A stretch of 47,290 bases of DNA, from contig CAZSQD010000002.1 of NCBI GenBank assembly GCA_964608925.1, forward strand, positions 1-47,290, read 5' to 3'. The position numbers were made by a program, and so were the translations under genes. The stretch comes from GCA-2733415 sp964608925 (lineage in GTDB: Bacteria > Bacteroidota > Bacteroidia > Flavobacteriales > Flavobacteriaceae). This document shows positions 33,705 to 42,573 of this stretch, in pieces (position 1 is the stretch's first letter; each line of letters begins with the position of its first letter). The notes beneath the pieces were generated by a model, which searched no databases, was not told the origin of the DNA, and saw only the letters and a program-made list of their open reading frames with translations.

Positions 33705-34463
33705 ATGAATACTTCAAAAATCTTAGTTTTAGTAACTGCAGCCCTAACTATTTTTTCTTGTAAAACAACAGAAAATTCTCATCAAAAAAATCATAAAACA
33801 CATTGGGGGTATACTGGTAAAAATAAACCCGCTAATTGGAGTCATATTAGTGAACAATATAAAGATTGTGATGGAAACTCACAATCACCCATAAATATTA
33901 ATGACACTCAAACTACCTCCCAAAAAAACCAGTTAACAGTACATTACACACATTCTAAAATAGCAATTGTAAATAACGGACATACTGAACAATTTAATGT
34001 AGATAAAGGAAATAGTTTAACCTTTAACGGAAAGGTTTATAGTTTAAAACAATTTCATATGCACACACTTAGCGAACATACAGTAAATGGTCGTCATTTT
34101 CCATTAGAATTGCATTTTGTAAATAAAGCAAAAGACAATACTTATGCGGTAATTAGTGTGTTAGTAGAAGAGGGAGAAGCATCGGATTTTTTAACCAAAT
34201 ACATTCCTAATTTACCAAAAACTGAAGGGGAATATAACGCGGATGAAAGTTATGATTTAAGAAAACTAATGCCTTATACAAAACATTATTACCACTACAA
34301 AGGTTCATTTACAACACCTCCTTGTACTGAAGTTGTAGAGTGGATTGTTTTAAAAGAGCACCTTACTGCTTCTAAAAAACAACTAAATGCTTTACATCAA
34401 TTAATGCATGATAATTACCGCCCTCTCCAAAAATTAAACCATAATGTTATTGGTGTTCAATAG
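33705..34463 (+). CDS. alpha-class carbonic anhydrase lipoprotein
   Basis: A 252-residue alpha carbonic anhydrase with a lipobox (IFSC, Cys19), so exported and lipid-anchored. Features are CDGNSQSPININ, the zinc ligands H-x-H in FHMHTLSEH (about 119-121) and H in LELHFVN (about 138), and FTTPPCTEVVEWIVL near 204-218. It interconverts CO2 and bicarbonate in the periplasm or on the surface. It lies 16 bp after a decarboxylase gene, which may link local CO2 or pH handling, but the compartments differ. Confidence 0.94.
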   Translation: MNTSKILVLVTAALTIFSCKTTENSHQKNHKTHWGYTGKNKPANWSHISEQYKDCDGNSQSPININDTQTTSQKNQLTVHYTHSKIAIVNNGHTEQFNVDKGNSLTFNGKVYSLKQFHMHTLSEHTVNGRHFPLELHFVNKAKDNTYAVISVLVEEGEASDFLTKYIPNLPKTEGEYNADESYDLRKLMPYTKHYYHYKGSFTTPPCTEVVEWIVLKEHLTASKKQLNALHQLMHDNYRPLQKLNHNVIGVQ

Positions 34464-34556
34464 TGTTATTATTTAAGTTTTAGCTATTATAGATTTTTTA
34501 TATATTAAAATAAAATTATATAGAAAACATCTATTTTATAATATCTATTTATATAG

Positions 34557-34595
34557 CCACCCCACGCCTTTAAAATAAAAAGAGGTGTAGGTGGT
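34557..34595. terminator. imperfect hairpin in the carbonic anhydrase-methyltransferase gap
   Basis: CCACCCCACGCCTTT against AAAGAGGTGTAGGTGG with mismatches and bulges, between two convergent genes. A terminator is plausible by position, but the stem is weak. Confidence 0.35.
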
Positions 34596-34638
34596 GATTA
34601 GTTATTTAAAATACTTTAAACCTTGTTTAAATTCGATT

Positions 34639-35472
34639 TTAGAGTTTTTTAAGGGTGTAAATGAGTGAAGAATATTCAGAAGTACGGATTGCTTTTAAAT
34701 TTGAACGCAAACCAATATAAAATGCTTTTATAGGATTCATTTTATTTGTTTTTATTTTTTCACTTAAAAGCGATACATAAAAACTATCAAATTTCATTGG
34801 TGTCGTTTTTACTACTTTAAAGTTTTCTTTAAATAATAATGCAATACTTTTTTGACTAAAATGCCATAAGTGACGTGGCACATCAAAAGCTGCCCAATGT
34901 TGCTTGTAATGTTGGGCATCAAAACTATTGTAATTAGGAACTGCTATAACCAACAAACCATTTGGTTTTAATAAGCGATTAAATAACTGCACTTGCTTTT
35001 CTAAATTTGGTAAATGCTCCAACACATGCCATAAAGTAATAACCTCAAAACTTTCGTTTTCAAACTCCTCTAATTGTTTAATATCAAAAACTTGATTGTT
35101 ATTTTTAGTGTTTGCTATTTTTCTAGCATCCATATTAGGTTCTATACCTGTAGTTTTCCAACCGTGTTGTTGTGCTACTTGTAAAAAATTACCTGTACCA
35201 CAACCAATATCTAACAAATTACCTTTTGATGTTTGCTTATTAATAAGCAGCATCTTTTTTTGAAGCGAGTAGGAGCGTACCCAATGATATACTTTTTCAA
35301 ATAGATTACGCTGTGTATTGGTGTGTGAAATATAATCTTTCGTTTGGTAATACTTCGGTAAATTTTGAGTAGAAGGTTGCGGAGTAGTTACCCACATTTG
35401 CAAAGAGGTATTAAACTCTAATTTAAAATTTTCTTGTGAAACGGAATGATCTTTAACAGTAAAGGGGTGCAT
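34639..35472 (-). CDS. class I SAM-dependent methyltransferase
   Basis: A 277-residue Rossmann-fold methyltransferase. Motif I is LLDIGCGTGNFLQVAQQHGW (about 86-105), motif II EGW..TGIEPN, and a later LWHVLEHLPNLEKQVQLFNRLLKPNGLLVIAVPN. Residues before 70 form an unassigned N-terminal part. The substrate is unknown. The stop of the upstream 156-residue gene overlaps the ATG (TAATG), suggesting translational coupling. It is convergent with the carbonic anhydrase gene. Confidence 0.9.
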   Translation of the reverse strand: MHPFTVKDHSVSQENFKLEFNTSLQMWVTTPQPSTQNLPKYYQTKDYISHTNTQRNLFEKVYHWVRSYSLQKKMLLINKQTSKGNLLDIGCGTGNFLQVAQQHGWKTTGIEPNMDARKIANTKNNNQVFDIKQLEEFENESFEVITLWHVLEHLPNLEKQVQLFNRLLKPNGLLVIAVPNYNSFDAQHYKQHWAAFDVPRHLWHFSQKSIALLFKENFKVVKTTPMKFDSFYVSLLSEKIKTNKMNPIKAFYIGLRSNLKAIRTSEYSSLIYTLKKL

Positions 35473-35942
35473 TAGTTTTCTAATTTATTTAACAAATCTA
35501 CATTTAATAATTCAGCTAATTGTTTTCCTTTTTGTAAAACTTCTGCTTTATTTTTAGATTTAAAAACGATTTCATTTCTATTGTTTTCATCAAAAAAACG
35601 GATTACATAAAAATCAAAAGCAGAGGAAGATCCTAATGCTGCTACTGCACTAAAGTCATTACTTTTACTAAATGATTGACCAAACAAAGAAATATAATTT
35701 GGAGATAAAACTTCCTGTTTTATACTAAACAATCTCTTGTTTAAAAAAGTAAATTGTAAACGACTTTTATCAATTGAGAATATTTCTAATTCAACATTAA
35801 TACCCACTAAAAGTACTCCTATTAATAATATAAATATTCCAGTTAAATTTTCAAATGCAGCTACTATACCTATTACAATAAAAATGGCTGCAAATATTTT
35901 AATGTTTAATATTTTGTCTTTTTTTAAACGTACACTTTCCAT
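35472..35942 (-). CDS. hypothetical membrane protein, 156 residues
   Basis: I do not recognise a named family. There are two hydrophobic segments near residues 14-45 (NIKIFAAIFIVIGIVAAFEN and GIFILLIGVLLVGINVELEI), with a short cytoplasmic N-terminus. A cytoplasmic domain of about 100 residues with beta strands (FTFLNKRLF, FDFYVIRFFD, NEIVFKSKNKAEVL) follows. The layout resembles small PH-like membrane proteins. Its stop overlaps the methyltransferase start, so the two are coexpressed. Confidence 0.75.
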   Translation of the reverse strand: MESVRLKKDKILNIKIFAAIFIVIGIVAAFENLTGIFILLIGVLLVGINVELEIFSIDKSRLQFTFLNKRLFSIKQEVLSPNYISLFGQSFSKSNDFSAVAALGSSSAFDFYVIRFFDENNRNEIVFKSKNKAEVLQKGKQLAELLNVDLLNKLEN

Positions 35943-36018
35943 TTTTTTTCTATTATTTATATCTTCAAATAATTATCAACTACGTTTGAATATACTAATT
36001 AAGCTCCTATAAAAAAAA

Positions 36019-36040
36019 CAATGTTCCACGTGGAACATTG
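36019..36040. promoter_or_regulatory. parS: parS-like centromere site 1 (22-bp palindrome)
   Basis: A perfect palindrome CAATGTTCCACGTGGAACATTG, whose 16-bp core TGTTCCACGTGGAACA (36022-36037) matches the ParB site pattern TGTTNCACGTGNAACA. It lies 29 bp past the mnmG stop. ParB and ParA are not encoded in the window. Confidence 0.88.
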
Positions 36041-36068
36041 AAATTTAACAAGCTATGGTTTTACTTTA

Positions 36069-37940
36069 TTATCTACCTAAATACACTAATAAAACAGATA
36101 TATCACTTGGTGACACTCCTGATATACGAGAAGCTTGACTAATAGTAGTGGGTTGTATTTTGGTTAATTTTATACGTGCTTCCGTTGCTAAAGATTTTAA
36201 CTGTGTGTAATCAAAATTAGCTGGTATTTTTACATAGTCTAAACGATGTAACTTATCAGCATTTAATTTTTCTTTTGCAATATACCCTGCGTATTTTACT
36301 TGTATTTCAGTTTGCTCTAAAACTTCTTTATCTAACTTATTTGCTACTACATAATCATCCACCACTTTTACAGTACGCATATCATCCATTGTAATATTAG
36401 GACGTGCAAATACCTTAAACATTTTATCTTGTTGTTTAACTAGTGATGATTTTTTAGTTTCTAATACCGGATTTATTTCATTTGGTTTTACACTGGTTTC
36501 TTTAAAAAACTGAATAAAATTATCTGAATTAGTTTGCTTTTCTTCCATGCGTTTCATACGTTTTTCAGAAGCAATACCTAAAGCATATCCTTTTGGTGTT
36601 AATCTAAAATCGGCGTTATCTTGACGTAATAAAGTTCTATATTCGGCACGAGAGGTAAACATTCTATAAGGCTCTTCAGTTCCTTTAGTTATCAAATCAT
36701 CAATTAAAACTCCTATATATGCTTCATCTCTATTTAAAATAAAAGGGTCTTTTTCTTGTATTTTTAATGCTGCGTTTATACCTGCCATCATTCCTTGAGA
36801 AGCCGCTTCTTCATAACCTGTTGTTCCATTTATTTGTCCTGCAAAAAACAAACCAGTTACCAATTTAGTTTCTAAAGTATGACGCAATTGTGTAGGGGGG
36901 AAGTAATCATATTCAATAGCATAACCGGGTCTAAAAAACTTTACTTTTTCAAAACCAACTACACTACGTAATGCTTTAAATTGTACTTCTTCTGGTAATG
37001 ATGTTGAGAAACCATTAATATAATATTCACAAGTATCCCAACCTTCTGGTTCTACAAAAAGTTGATGTGATTCTTTATCAGCAAAACGATTTATTTTATC
37101 TTCAATAGAAGGGCAATACCGTGGTCCTAAACTTTTAATACGACCGTTAAACATGGGTGATTTATCAAAACCTTCACGTAATAAATCATGCACTAAAGTA
37201 GAGGTGTGGCTCATATGACATGGACGTTGATGCGTTAATGGTTTGGTAATATCACTATAAGAAAACTTATCAGGGTTTTCATCTCCTGGTTGAATTATCA
37301 TTTTAGAAAAATCTAAACTACGTCCATCGACTCTTGGAGGAGTTCCTGTTTTCATACGTCCTGATTCAAAACCTAAAGCAACCAACTCTTCAGTGATTCC
37401 TTTTGAAGGAGCTTCTCCTGCACGACCGCCACCAAATTGTTTATCACCTATATGAATGAGTCCATTTAAAAAAGTACCGTTAGTTAAAATTACTGTTTTG
37501 GCTTCAATTTTCAAACCTAAAGTGGTTACAACACCACGTATTTTATTATTATCAATCCAAAGTCCTTTTACCATTTCTTGATAGAAATCAAGATTTTTGG
37601 TAGCTTCTAATTGCAAGCGCCATTGCTCAGCAAAACGCATACGATCTGATTGTGCTCGAGGACTCCACATAGCAGGTCCTTTACTTTTATTAAGCATTTT
37701 AAACTGTATAGCTGTTTTATCTGTTATAATACCAGAGTAACCACCAAGTGCATCTATTTCACGTACAATTTGTCCTTTTGCAATACCACCCATTGCTGGG
37801 TTGCATGACATTTGTGCAATATTTTGTAAACTCATAGTTACCAAAAGGGTAGAAGCACCCATATTAGCAGATGCTGCTGCGGCTTCACAACCTGCATGAC
37901 CACCACCAACTACAATAACATCATATATTTTATCAAACAT
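36069..37940 (-). CDS. mnmG: tRNA uridine-5-carboxymethylaminomethyl modification enzyme MnmG
   Basis: A 623-residue FAD-dependent enzyme (GidA) that with MnmE modifies U34 of certain tRNAs. The FAD motif is VVGGGHAGCEAA (about 10-21). Family signatures include ALGGYSGIITDKTAIQFKML, GTPPRVDGRS, the cysteine in PRYCPSIEDK and DDLITKGTEEPYRMFTSRAEYR. The C-terminal helical domain ends with ISQASRISGVSPSDISVLLVYLGR. The length is typical. parS-like sites lie just beyond both ends of the gene. In many bacteria gidA is close to the chromosome origin. Confidence 0.97.
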   Translation of the reverse strand: MFDKIYDVIVVGGGHAGCEAAAASANMGASTLLVTMSLQNIAQMSCNPAMGGIAKGQIVREIDALGGYSGIITDKTAIQFKMLNKSKGPAMWSPRAQSDRMRFAEQWRLQLEATKNLDFYQEMVKGLWIDNNKIRGVVTTLGLKIEAKTVILTNGTFLNGLIHIGDKQFGGGRAGEAPSKGITEELVALGFESGRMKTGTPPRVDGRSLDFSKMIIQPGDENPDKFSYSDITKPLTHQRPCHMSHTSTLVHDLLREGFDKSPMFNGRIKSLGPRYCPSIEDKINRFADKESHQLFVEPEGWDTCEYYINGFSTSLPEEVQFKALRSVVGFEKVKFFRPGYAIEYDYFPPTQLRHTLETKLVTGLFFAGQINGTTGYEEAASQGMMAGINAALKIQEKDPFILNRDEAYIGVLIDDLITKGTEEPYRMFTSRAEYRTLLRQDNADFRLTPKGYALGIASEKRMKRMEEKQTNSDNFIQFFKETSVKPNEINPVLETKKSSLVKQQDKMFKVFARPNITMDDMRTVKVVDDYVVANKLDKEVLEQTEIQVKYAGYIAKEKLNADKLHRLDYVKIPANFDYTQLKSLATEARIKLTKIQPTTISQASRISGVSPSDISVLLVYLGR

Positions 37941-37992
37941 AATTTAAACTTCTCAATAGTTTTTATTACAAAAACCTATTTTTAATATTATT

Positions 37993-38008
37993 TGTTCCAC
38001 GTGGAACA
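37993..38008. promoter_or_regulatory. parS: parS-like centromere site 2
   Basis: TGTTCCACGTGGAACA, identical in the 16-bp core to sites 1 and 3, 53 bp upstream of the mnmG start in the gap to ybeY. Confidence 0.88.
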
Positions 38009-38109
38009 TTATTTAATACTTTTTTAAAATAAATTTACCTAACTCAAAGAGTATAAGTAATTATTTTAAATGCATACATTATTAAATTTAATAGGCTATT
38101 ATAGTATAA

Positions 38110-38529
38110 TTAATGTTCCACGTGGAACATCTTTATTTTTTCATCTTCTTTTTGACGCATTAAAGTTGCTTCTGCTTCTGTTTTGTCTTTATACCCACAT
38201 AAGTGTAAAATACCATGTATAACTACTCTTTTTAATTCTTCATTAAAAGTAACTTTAAAATCTTTTGCATTATCTAAAACCCTTTCTATTGATATAAAAA
38301 TATCCGTATAAACAGTTATACCAACATTATTATCAAACGTAATAATATCCGTTAAGGTGTCATGGTTTAAATACTCTACATTAATTTTATGTAAATAATC
38401 ATCATCACAAAAAATATAATTTACTTCTCCTAATACATAAGATTCTGATGTAATAACACGCTCAATCCAATTACTAAATTCTGCTTCATTATTTAATGTA
38501 AAATCGGTTTCAAAATCAAAGTTAATCAT
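38110..38529 (-). CDS. ybeY: endoribonuclease YbeY
   Basis: A 139-residue rRNA maturation RNase. The metal motif is HGILHLCGYKDKTEAE (about 110-125). The usual third histidine of H-x3-H-x5-H is replaced here by D or another residue, as is usual in Bacteroidota members. Upstream, NVEYLNHDTLTDIITFD is the family signature. The last six residues, MFHVEH, are encoded by the parS-like palindrome at 38114-38129. It abuts the DUF4175 gene (4-bp gap), so the two are cotranscribed. Confidence 0.92.
   Translation of the reverse strand: MINFDFETDFTLNNEAEFSNWIERVITSESYVLGEVNYIFCDDDYLHKINVEYLNHDTLTDIITFDNNVGITVYTDIFISIERVLDNAKDFKVTFNEELKRVVIHGILHLCGYKDKTEAEATLMRQKEDEKIKMFHVEH
38114..38129. promoter_or_regulatory. 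parS: parS-like centromere site 3, inside the ybeY coding sequence
   Basis: TGTTCCACGTGGAACA. In the ybeY frame (minus strand), ATG TTC CAC GTG GAA CAT then TAA encodes MFHVEH and the stop. Confidence 0.88.
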
Positions 38530-38532
38530 ACT

Positions 38533-41500
38533 TTATTTAAAATATTGTTGCACTTTTTTCTTATAAATGGGTTGCAAAGGTAGTGCTTGTCTATTTAATA
38601 TTTCAACTTCATTAAAGTATTGTTCTATTTTGGGTGGTTTAGTGGTAGTTTTATTGTTAAATTTATTGGTATTTGTAGTTGCTTCACGTTTATTATCTTC
38701 TCCTTGTTTGTAAGCAGCTTTCATTAGTTTTAACATTTCATGTTTTATATTTTCCATTTGTTTTGTTACCGCATCATTAAAACCTTTTTCTAACAGCATA
38801 TTTTCAATACCCTCCATTTGTTTTAATAATTGTTTGGCTTCATTATTTATAGCTCCATTTGCTTTTAAATAGTCTTGTAACTGTTGTTTTAATTGTTGTT
38901 GTTGTTTGTAAATTTCATACAATTTTTGTGCAGAATTTTCATTATCATTATCTTCAGGTTCTTTTCCACTACCATTTTTTCCTTTTCCTTCATCACTTTT
39001 TTTACCCATACCCTTTTTACCATCTTTACCTTCTCCTTTTTCTCCAGACGCTCCAGGTTTACCATTTTTACCCGGTTTTTCACCTTCACCTTCTTTAGGT
39101 TTTCCATCTTTTCCTTTTTGCTGGCCTTCTTTCATTTTACCTAACAAATCTTCTTGTTTTTTTATAATATCTGGTAAACTAAAACTTTCTCCTTTTCCTC
39201 CTGGTTTACTACAACTACCATTACCTATAGATGTAGCTTTATTTTGCATAGCATCTAATACAGTGCTTAAAAAATTAGCTAAATTATTAGCGGCTGTTAA
39301 AGCGTATTGCTGGTTGGTAACTCCTAAATAATTTTTAACATCTGCAAAACGTTCTAACGCTTTATTAATATTAAAATGTACCTCAGTAATTTCTTTATTT
39401 ATTATTTCAGAAATTTTTGGCTGACGTAATGAAAGTGCAAATAAACTGTCGTCAATATGTTTAAAATGATCTTTTAAAATATGTTGTTTTTTTAATTTTT
39501 CGGGCATTGAAAAATTAGATTCTAAGTTTTTTACTTGATCTAATAAACTTTCTTGATCAAAAGAAAAACTAATCAGATTATCTAATATTTGACGTAACAT
39601 TTTAATATCTTCATCCAACTCTTCTTCAGATGATGATGATGATTGTTGACGCATACTCATACTCATTTTCTGCATTTTTTTAGCAGCTTCTTTTTGTTTC
39701 TTTTTTGCTGATTTTTGATCTTTTTTATCTAAATTATCACTAGCTTCTTGTTGGTCTTTTTTAATTTCTTCTTGTTGCTCCTTCTTTTCATCAAGACCCA
39801 TAGGTTTCTTTAAATCTTGATTGTCTTTTTTAATTTTTTCTAATTCCTCTTGTATTTTTTTAAACTCTTCATTTAAAGCTTCTTGTTTTTCTTTCGTATT
39901 TTCATCACCATCTTTTTTAGAAAGATCTGCTTGTTTTTTTGCTAATTTTTCTAAATCATTTACTAATTTTTCAAACTTCTTTTTTACATAATAGCGTTTG
40001 GTTAATTCTAAAACTTGTGCTAATGATTTTTCTTTATTTTTTTGTTCTTTAGTTAATTTTTCTATTTTATCAAACAGCTCTTCATCACTAATTTTATCTT
40101 TTAATTTCTTTAATTCTTCTAATAATTTTTCATTTTTTTGCAATTCTTTTTCTTGCTCTTTTAAACGCTGTTGCAGTTCTTCTTTAAATGTATCTTCTTT
40201 ATTATCTTTTTGAAATTCTTTTAAATTACGTTGCAAATCTTTATTAAATTTTTGCATTAATTTATCGTGTTGGTTTTGTTTTTTAAATATATTTTTTACT
40301 TTTAGTTTATCCATCCAAGAGAGTTCTTTTTTCTCTTTTTGAAGCTGATTCATTTCTTTTAAATCCTTATCCTGCTTATTTAATTTTTGTAATGATTTTG
40401 ATAAATTATCAATATTTTGCTCCTGTTCTTTTAATTTTTGAGCTTCCAAATCCGCATCCGTTAATTTATGATACGTATATATTTCACTTTTTGTTTTCTT
40501 AAAATGGTGTAGTGCATCATTATCAAAAACTTCAAAGTAATATGCATACCCTTTTCCTTTTAACAAAGGTAAATTACCAGGAAAAGCATAAGTAAATTGT
40601 TGAAAATTACCTGATTGAATGGGTATTTGTACTGATATTTTTATAGTGCTACCTACTTCATTATAAGTAATTTGTAGTTTTTTTAAACCATAATCATCAC
40701 TAATTTTACCTAAAAAATATAGTATTTGATTATCTAAACTATCTGATTTGGATTGTAGGTATATTTCCGGATATAAATCTTTTACCGTTTGTAGGTGATA
40801 GTTTAATTTTTCATAATTTTTAACAGCGGTATTACTAGTGGTAATTTGATAATTAATACTATTAAAAATACGTTTACTGTAAGTAAAAGATGTATTTTCT
40901 TTTTTAAAATTAGCTTTATTTTTTTTAGAAATCCAATTTACGGTATTGGTGGTTTTAGTTTGAAGTAGCCAAGTTACTTGTGTACCTTCTGGTATTGTAT
41001 GATTACCTGTATTTTGTATGGTTTCATTTTTTTTACCTGTATGTAAAGGGTAATTTAAAGCTAATTTAAAATTAGTAATAGTGGGTACTTTAACTACTTT
41101 TATAGTGTAGGGTTTTGAAACTATAGCATTAGCAGATACTGTAAAATTAATATCATGTTGTACCTGTTTAAAATGGTATTGATAGGTATTAAAATTAGTT
41201 TTAGTTACAAAATAGGTTTCGTTGTTAAAATTAATTTTTAAATGCGTTGGTAATACCTTTCCTTTTGTAGTAATTTCTACTATAAAATTATCATTTTCAA
41301 TAGCTTGTAATTTTTTATTTTTAACTACAATTGTAAATGGTGCTGGCGGTGTGTAAGCTACATTATGGTTTACAACACGTGTATAACTACTACTTATAAC
41401 TTCTTTATTACCTGTTATTTGAAAACCTAAAAAAACCAATATTGGTAGCGCTACATATTTTAAATATTTTATATTTTTTTTAAAATTTATAGCAATTTTA

Positions 41501-41919
41501 AAAGGAATAGGGTTTAATTCTGCAGCTTTTTGATTAATACTGGCAATTAATAATTCCGATTGAAAACTACCTTCTTTTAACTGTAATAAATTAGTAAGTT
41601 TATCTTGTACTTTAGGAAAATGTTTACCAATAATTTTAGAAGCTTCTGTTTGGGTAATTCCTTTTTGTAAACCTACTAATTTTAAAATAGGTATCCCTAT
41701 AAATTTAATTAACAAGCTGGTTTCTACTATAATAAACAACCAAAATAAAACGGTACGATAATTAGGTGATAACCATAAAAAATGTTCTACTAAAAGGGTT
41801 ATAAAAAAATACAAACACCCTATACTTAAAAAAAGTAAACTTCCTTTTATCAATTCATTTACGTAATAACGTTTTATAAACTGTTTTAATTTATTGGCAA
41901 TATTTTGGTACGTACTCAA
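38533..41919 (-). CDS. DUF4175 family large membrane-anchored coiled-coil protein
   Basis: A 1128-residue protein. N-terminal membrane segments (LLFLSIGCLYFFITLLVEH, TVLFWLFIIVETSLLIKFIG and KYVALPILVFLGFQ near 150) are followed by a beta-rich extracytoplasmic part (about 180-470). A very long Lys/Glu/Gln coiled coil follows (about 500-760). Then comes a Gly/Lys-rich stretch (about 905-993, with GKDGKPKEGEG and GKNGKPGASGEK) and a helical end with QQQQLKQQLQDYLKANG. This matches Bacteroidota DUF4175, whose function is unknown. The extended shape suggests an envelope-spanning structural role, which is my inference. Confidence 0.85.
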   Translation of the reverse strand: MSTYQNIANKLKQFIKRYYVNELIKGSLLFLSIGCLYFFITLLVEHFLWLSPNYRTVLFWLFIIVETSLLIKFIGIPILKLVGLQKGITQTEASKIIGKHFPKVQDKLTNLLQLKEGSFQSELLIASINQKAAELNPIPFKIAINFKKNIKYLKYVALPILVFLGFQITGNKEVISSSYTRVVNHNVAYTPPAPFTIVVKNKKLQAIENDNFIVEITTKGKVLPTHLKINFNNETYFVTKTNFNTYQYHFKQVQHDINFTVSANAIVSKPYTIKVVKVPTITNFKLALNYPLHTGKKNETIQNTGNHTIPEGTQVTWLLQTKTTNTVNWISKKNKANFKKENTSFTYSKRIFNSINYQITTSNTAVKNYEKLNYHLQTVKDLYPEIYLQSKSDSLDNQILYFLGKISDDYGLKKLQITYNEVGSTIKISVQIPIQSGNFQQFTYAFPGNLPLLKGKGYAYYFEVFDNDALHHFKKTKSEIYTYHKLTDADLEAQKLKEQEQNIDNLSKSLQKLNKQDKDLKEMNQLQKEKKELSWMDKLKVKNIFKKQNQHDKLMQKFNKDLQRNLKEFQKDNKEDTFKEELQQRLKEQEKELQKNEKLLEELKKLKDKISDEELFDKIEKLTKEQKNKEKSLAQVLELTKRYYVKKKFEKLVNDLEKLAKKQADLSKKDGDENTKEKQEALNEEFKKIQEELEKIKKDNQDLKKPMGLDEKKEQQEEIKKDQQEASDNLDKKDQKSAKKKQKEAAKKMQKMSMSMRQQSSSSSEEELDEDIKMLRQILDNLISFSFDQESLLDQVKNLESNFSMPEKLKKQHILKDHFKHIDDSLFALSLRQPKISEIINKEITEVHFNINKALERFADVKNYLGVTNQQYALTAANNLANFLSTVLDAMQNKATSIGNGSCSKPGGKGESFSLPDIIKKQEDLLGKMKEGQQKGKDGKPKEGEGEKPGKNGKPGASGEKGEGKDGKKGMGKKSDEGKGKNGSGKEPEDNDNENSAQKLYEIYKQQQQLKQQLQDYLKANGAINNEAKQLLKQMEGIENMLLEKGFNDAVTKQMENIKHEMLKLMKAAYKQGEDNKREATTNTNKFNNKTTTKPPKIEQYFNEVEILNRQALPLQPIYKKKVQQYFK

Positions 41920-42573
41920 GTTTTTCTTTTTTTTTATAAAATTACACCTTTTTTAGTAAAGATAATTTACTTTTAAAAATAGTTAACATTTATAAACATA
42001 TAATATATTATTTTACTTTTTTTAGATATTTTTAAAATTGAAATTATGATTATTATGGTCTGTTAATAGCTGTATAAGTTTTATATATAATTGTTGTAAT
42101 TGATAGTTTTAAAAAGTAATGAACAGTAAAAATGAAGTTATGAATAGTATAAACCTTTGATTTTTAAATAAAACTACTAGTTATTAAACAATTTGTTAAT
42201 AACGCTATTCACTATAAATTGTGAATAGTTTTTTGTAAAATTTTTATTAATAACGCTACTTTTTTTATGAATAACTTCTCTAAAAATAAAGTTAAATAAT
42301 AGTGTTATTTTAAAAGTAAACCGTGATTGTAAAATAAAATTAGAAATCAAAATTTAGTTATAGTTATTAGTTGTTTAGTTATCAACAAAAAGGATTAAAA
42401 AACACCCCTTTAAAATCAGGTAGTTAAAATTTAATTAACATTTTATTAAATTTAGATATAACACTCCAGTAATTATACTTAATAGGCTATCACCCCGCAA
42501 TTAAAATAAGTATATTTGCAGCATAAAAATCAGCTAGCTATACCTATTTATATAGCAATTAAAAAAAAAGAAC
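41920..42573. other. 654-bp AT-rich intergenic region, candidate origin-like sequence
   Basis: No gene is seen. The region is extremely AT-rich. It has degenerate DnaA-box-like words: TTATCAACA at 42379-42387, TGTTAATAA at 42194-42202, and TGTGAATAG from 42220. It also contains CTATTCAC / GTGAATAG (42205-42212 and 42221-42228) as an 8-bp inverted pair, AATAACGCTA twice (from 42199 and 42250), and several GAATA(A/G) words. Combined with nearby parS-like sites and mnmG it could be an origin, but no perfect TTATCCACA is present. The gltX promoter lies at its right end. Confidence 0.35.
42511..42518 (+). promoter_or_regulatory. -7 promoter element for gltX
   Basis: TATATTTG, an exact TAnnTTTG match, 55 bp upstream of the ATG at 42574. 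Confidence 0.5.

Noticed and set aside
36022..36040. A short coding reading MFHVEH at parS-like site 1
   Set aside because: It is a by-product of the palindrome, with no upstream frame or ribosome site.
38859..40213. Several 70-90-residue plus-strand open frames opposite the DUF4175 gene
   Set aside because: They are Phe/Leu/Ser-rich mirror images of Lys/Glu-rich coding sequence, without ribosome sites or family resemblance.
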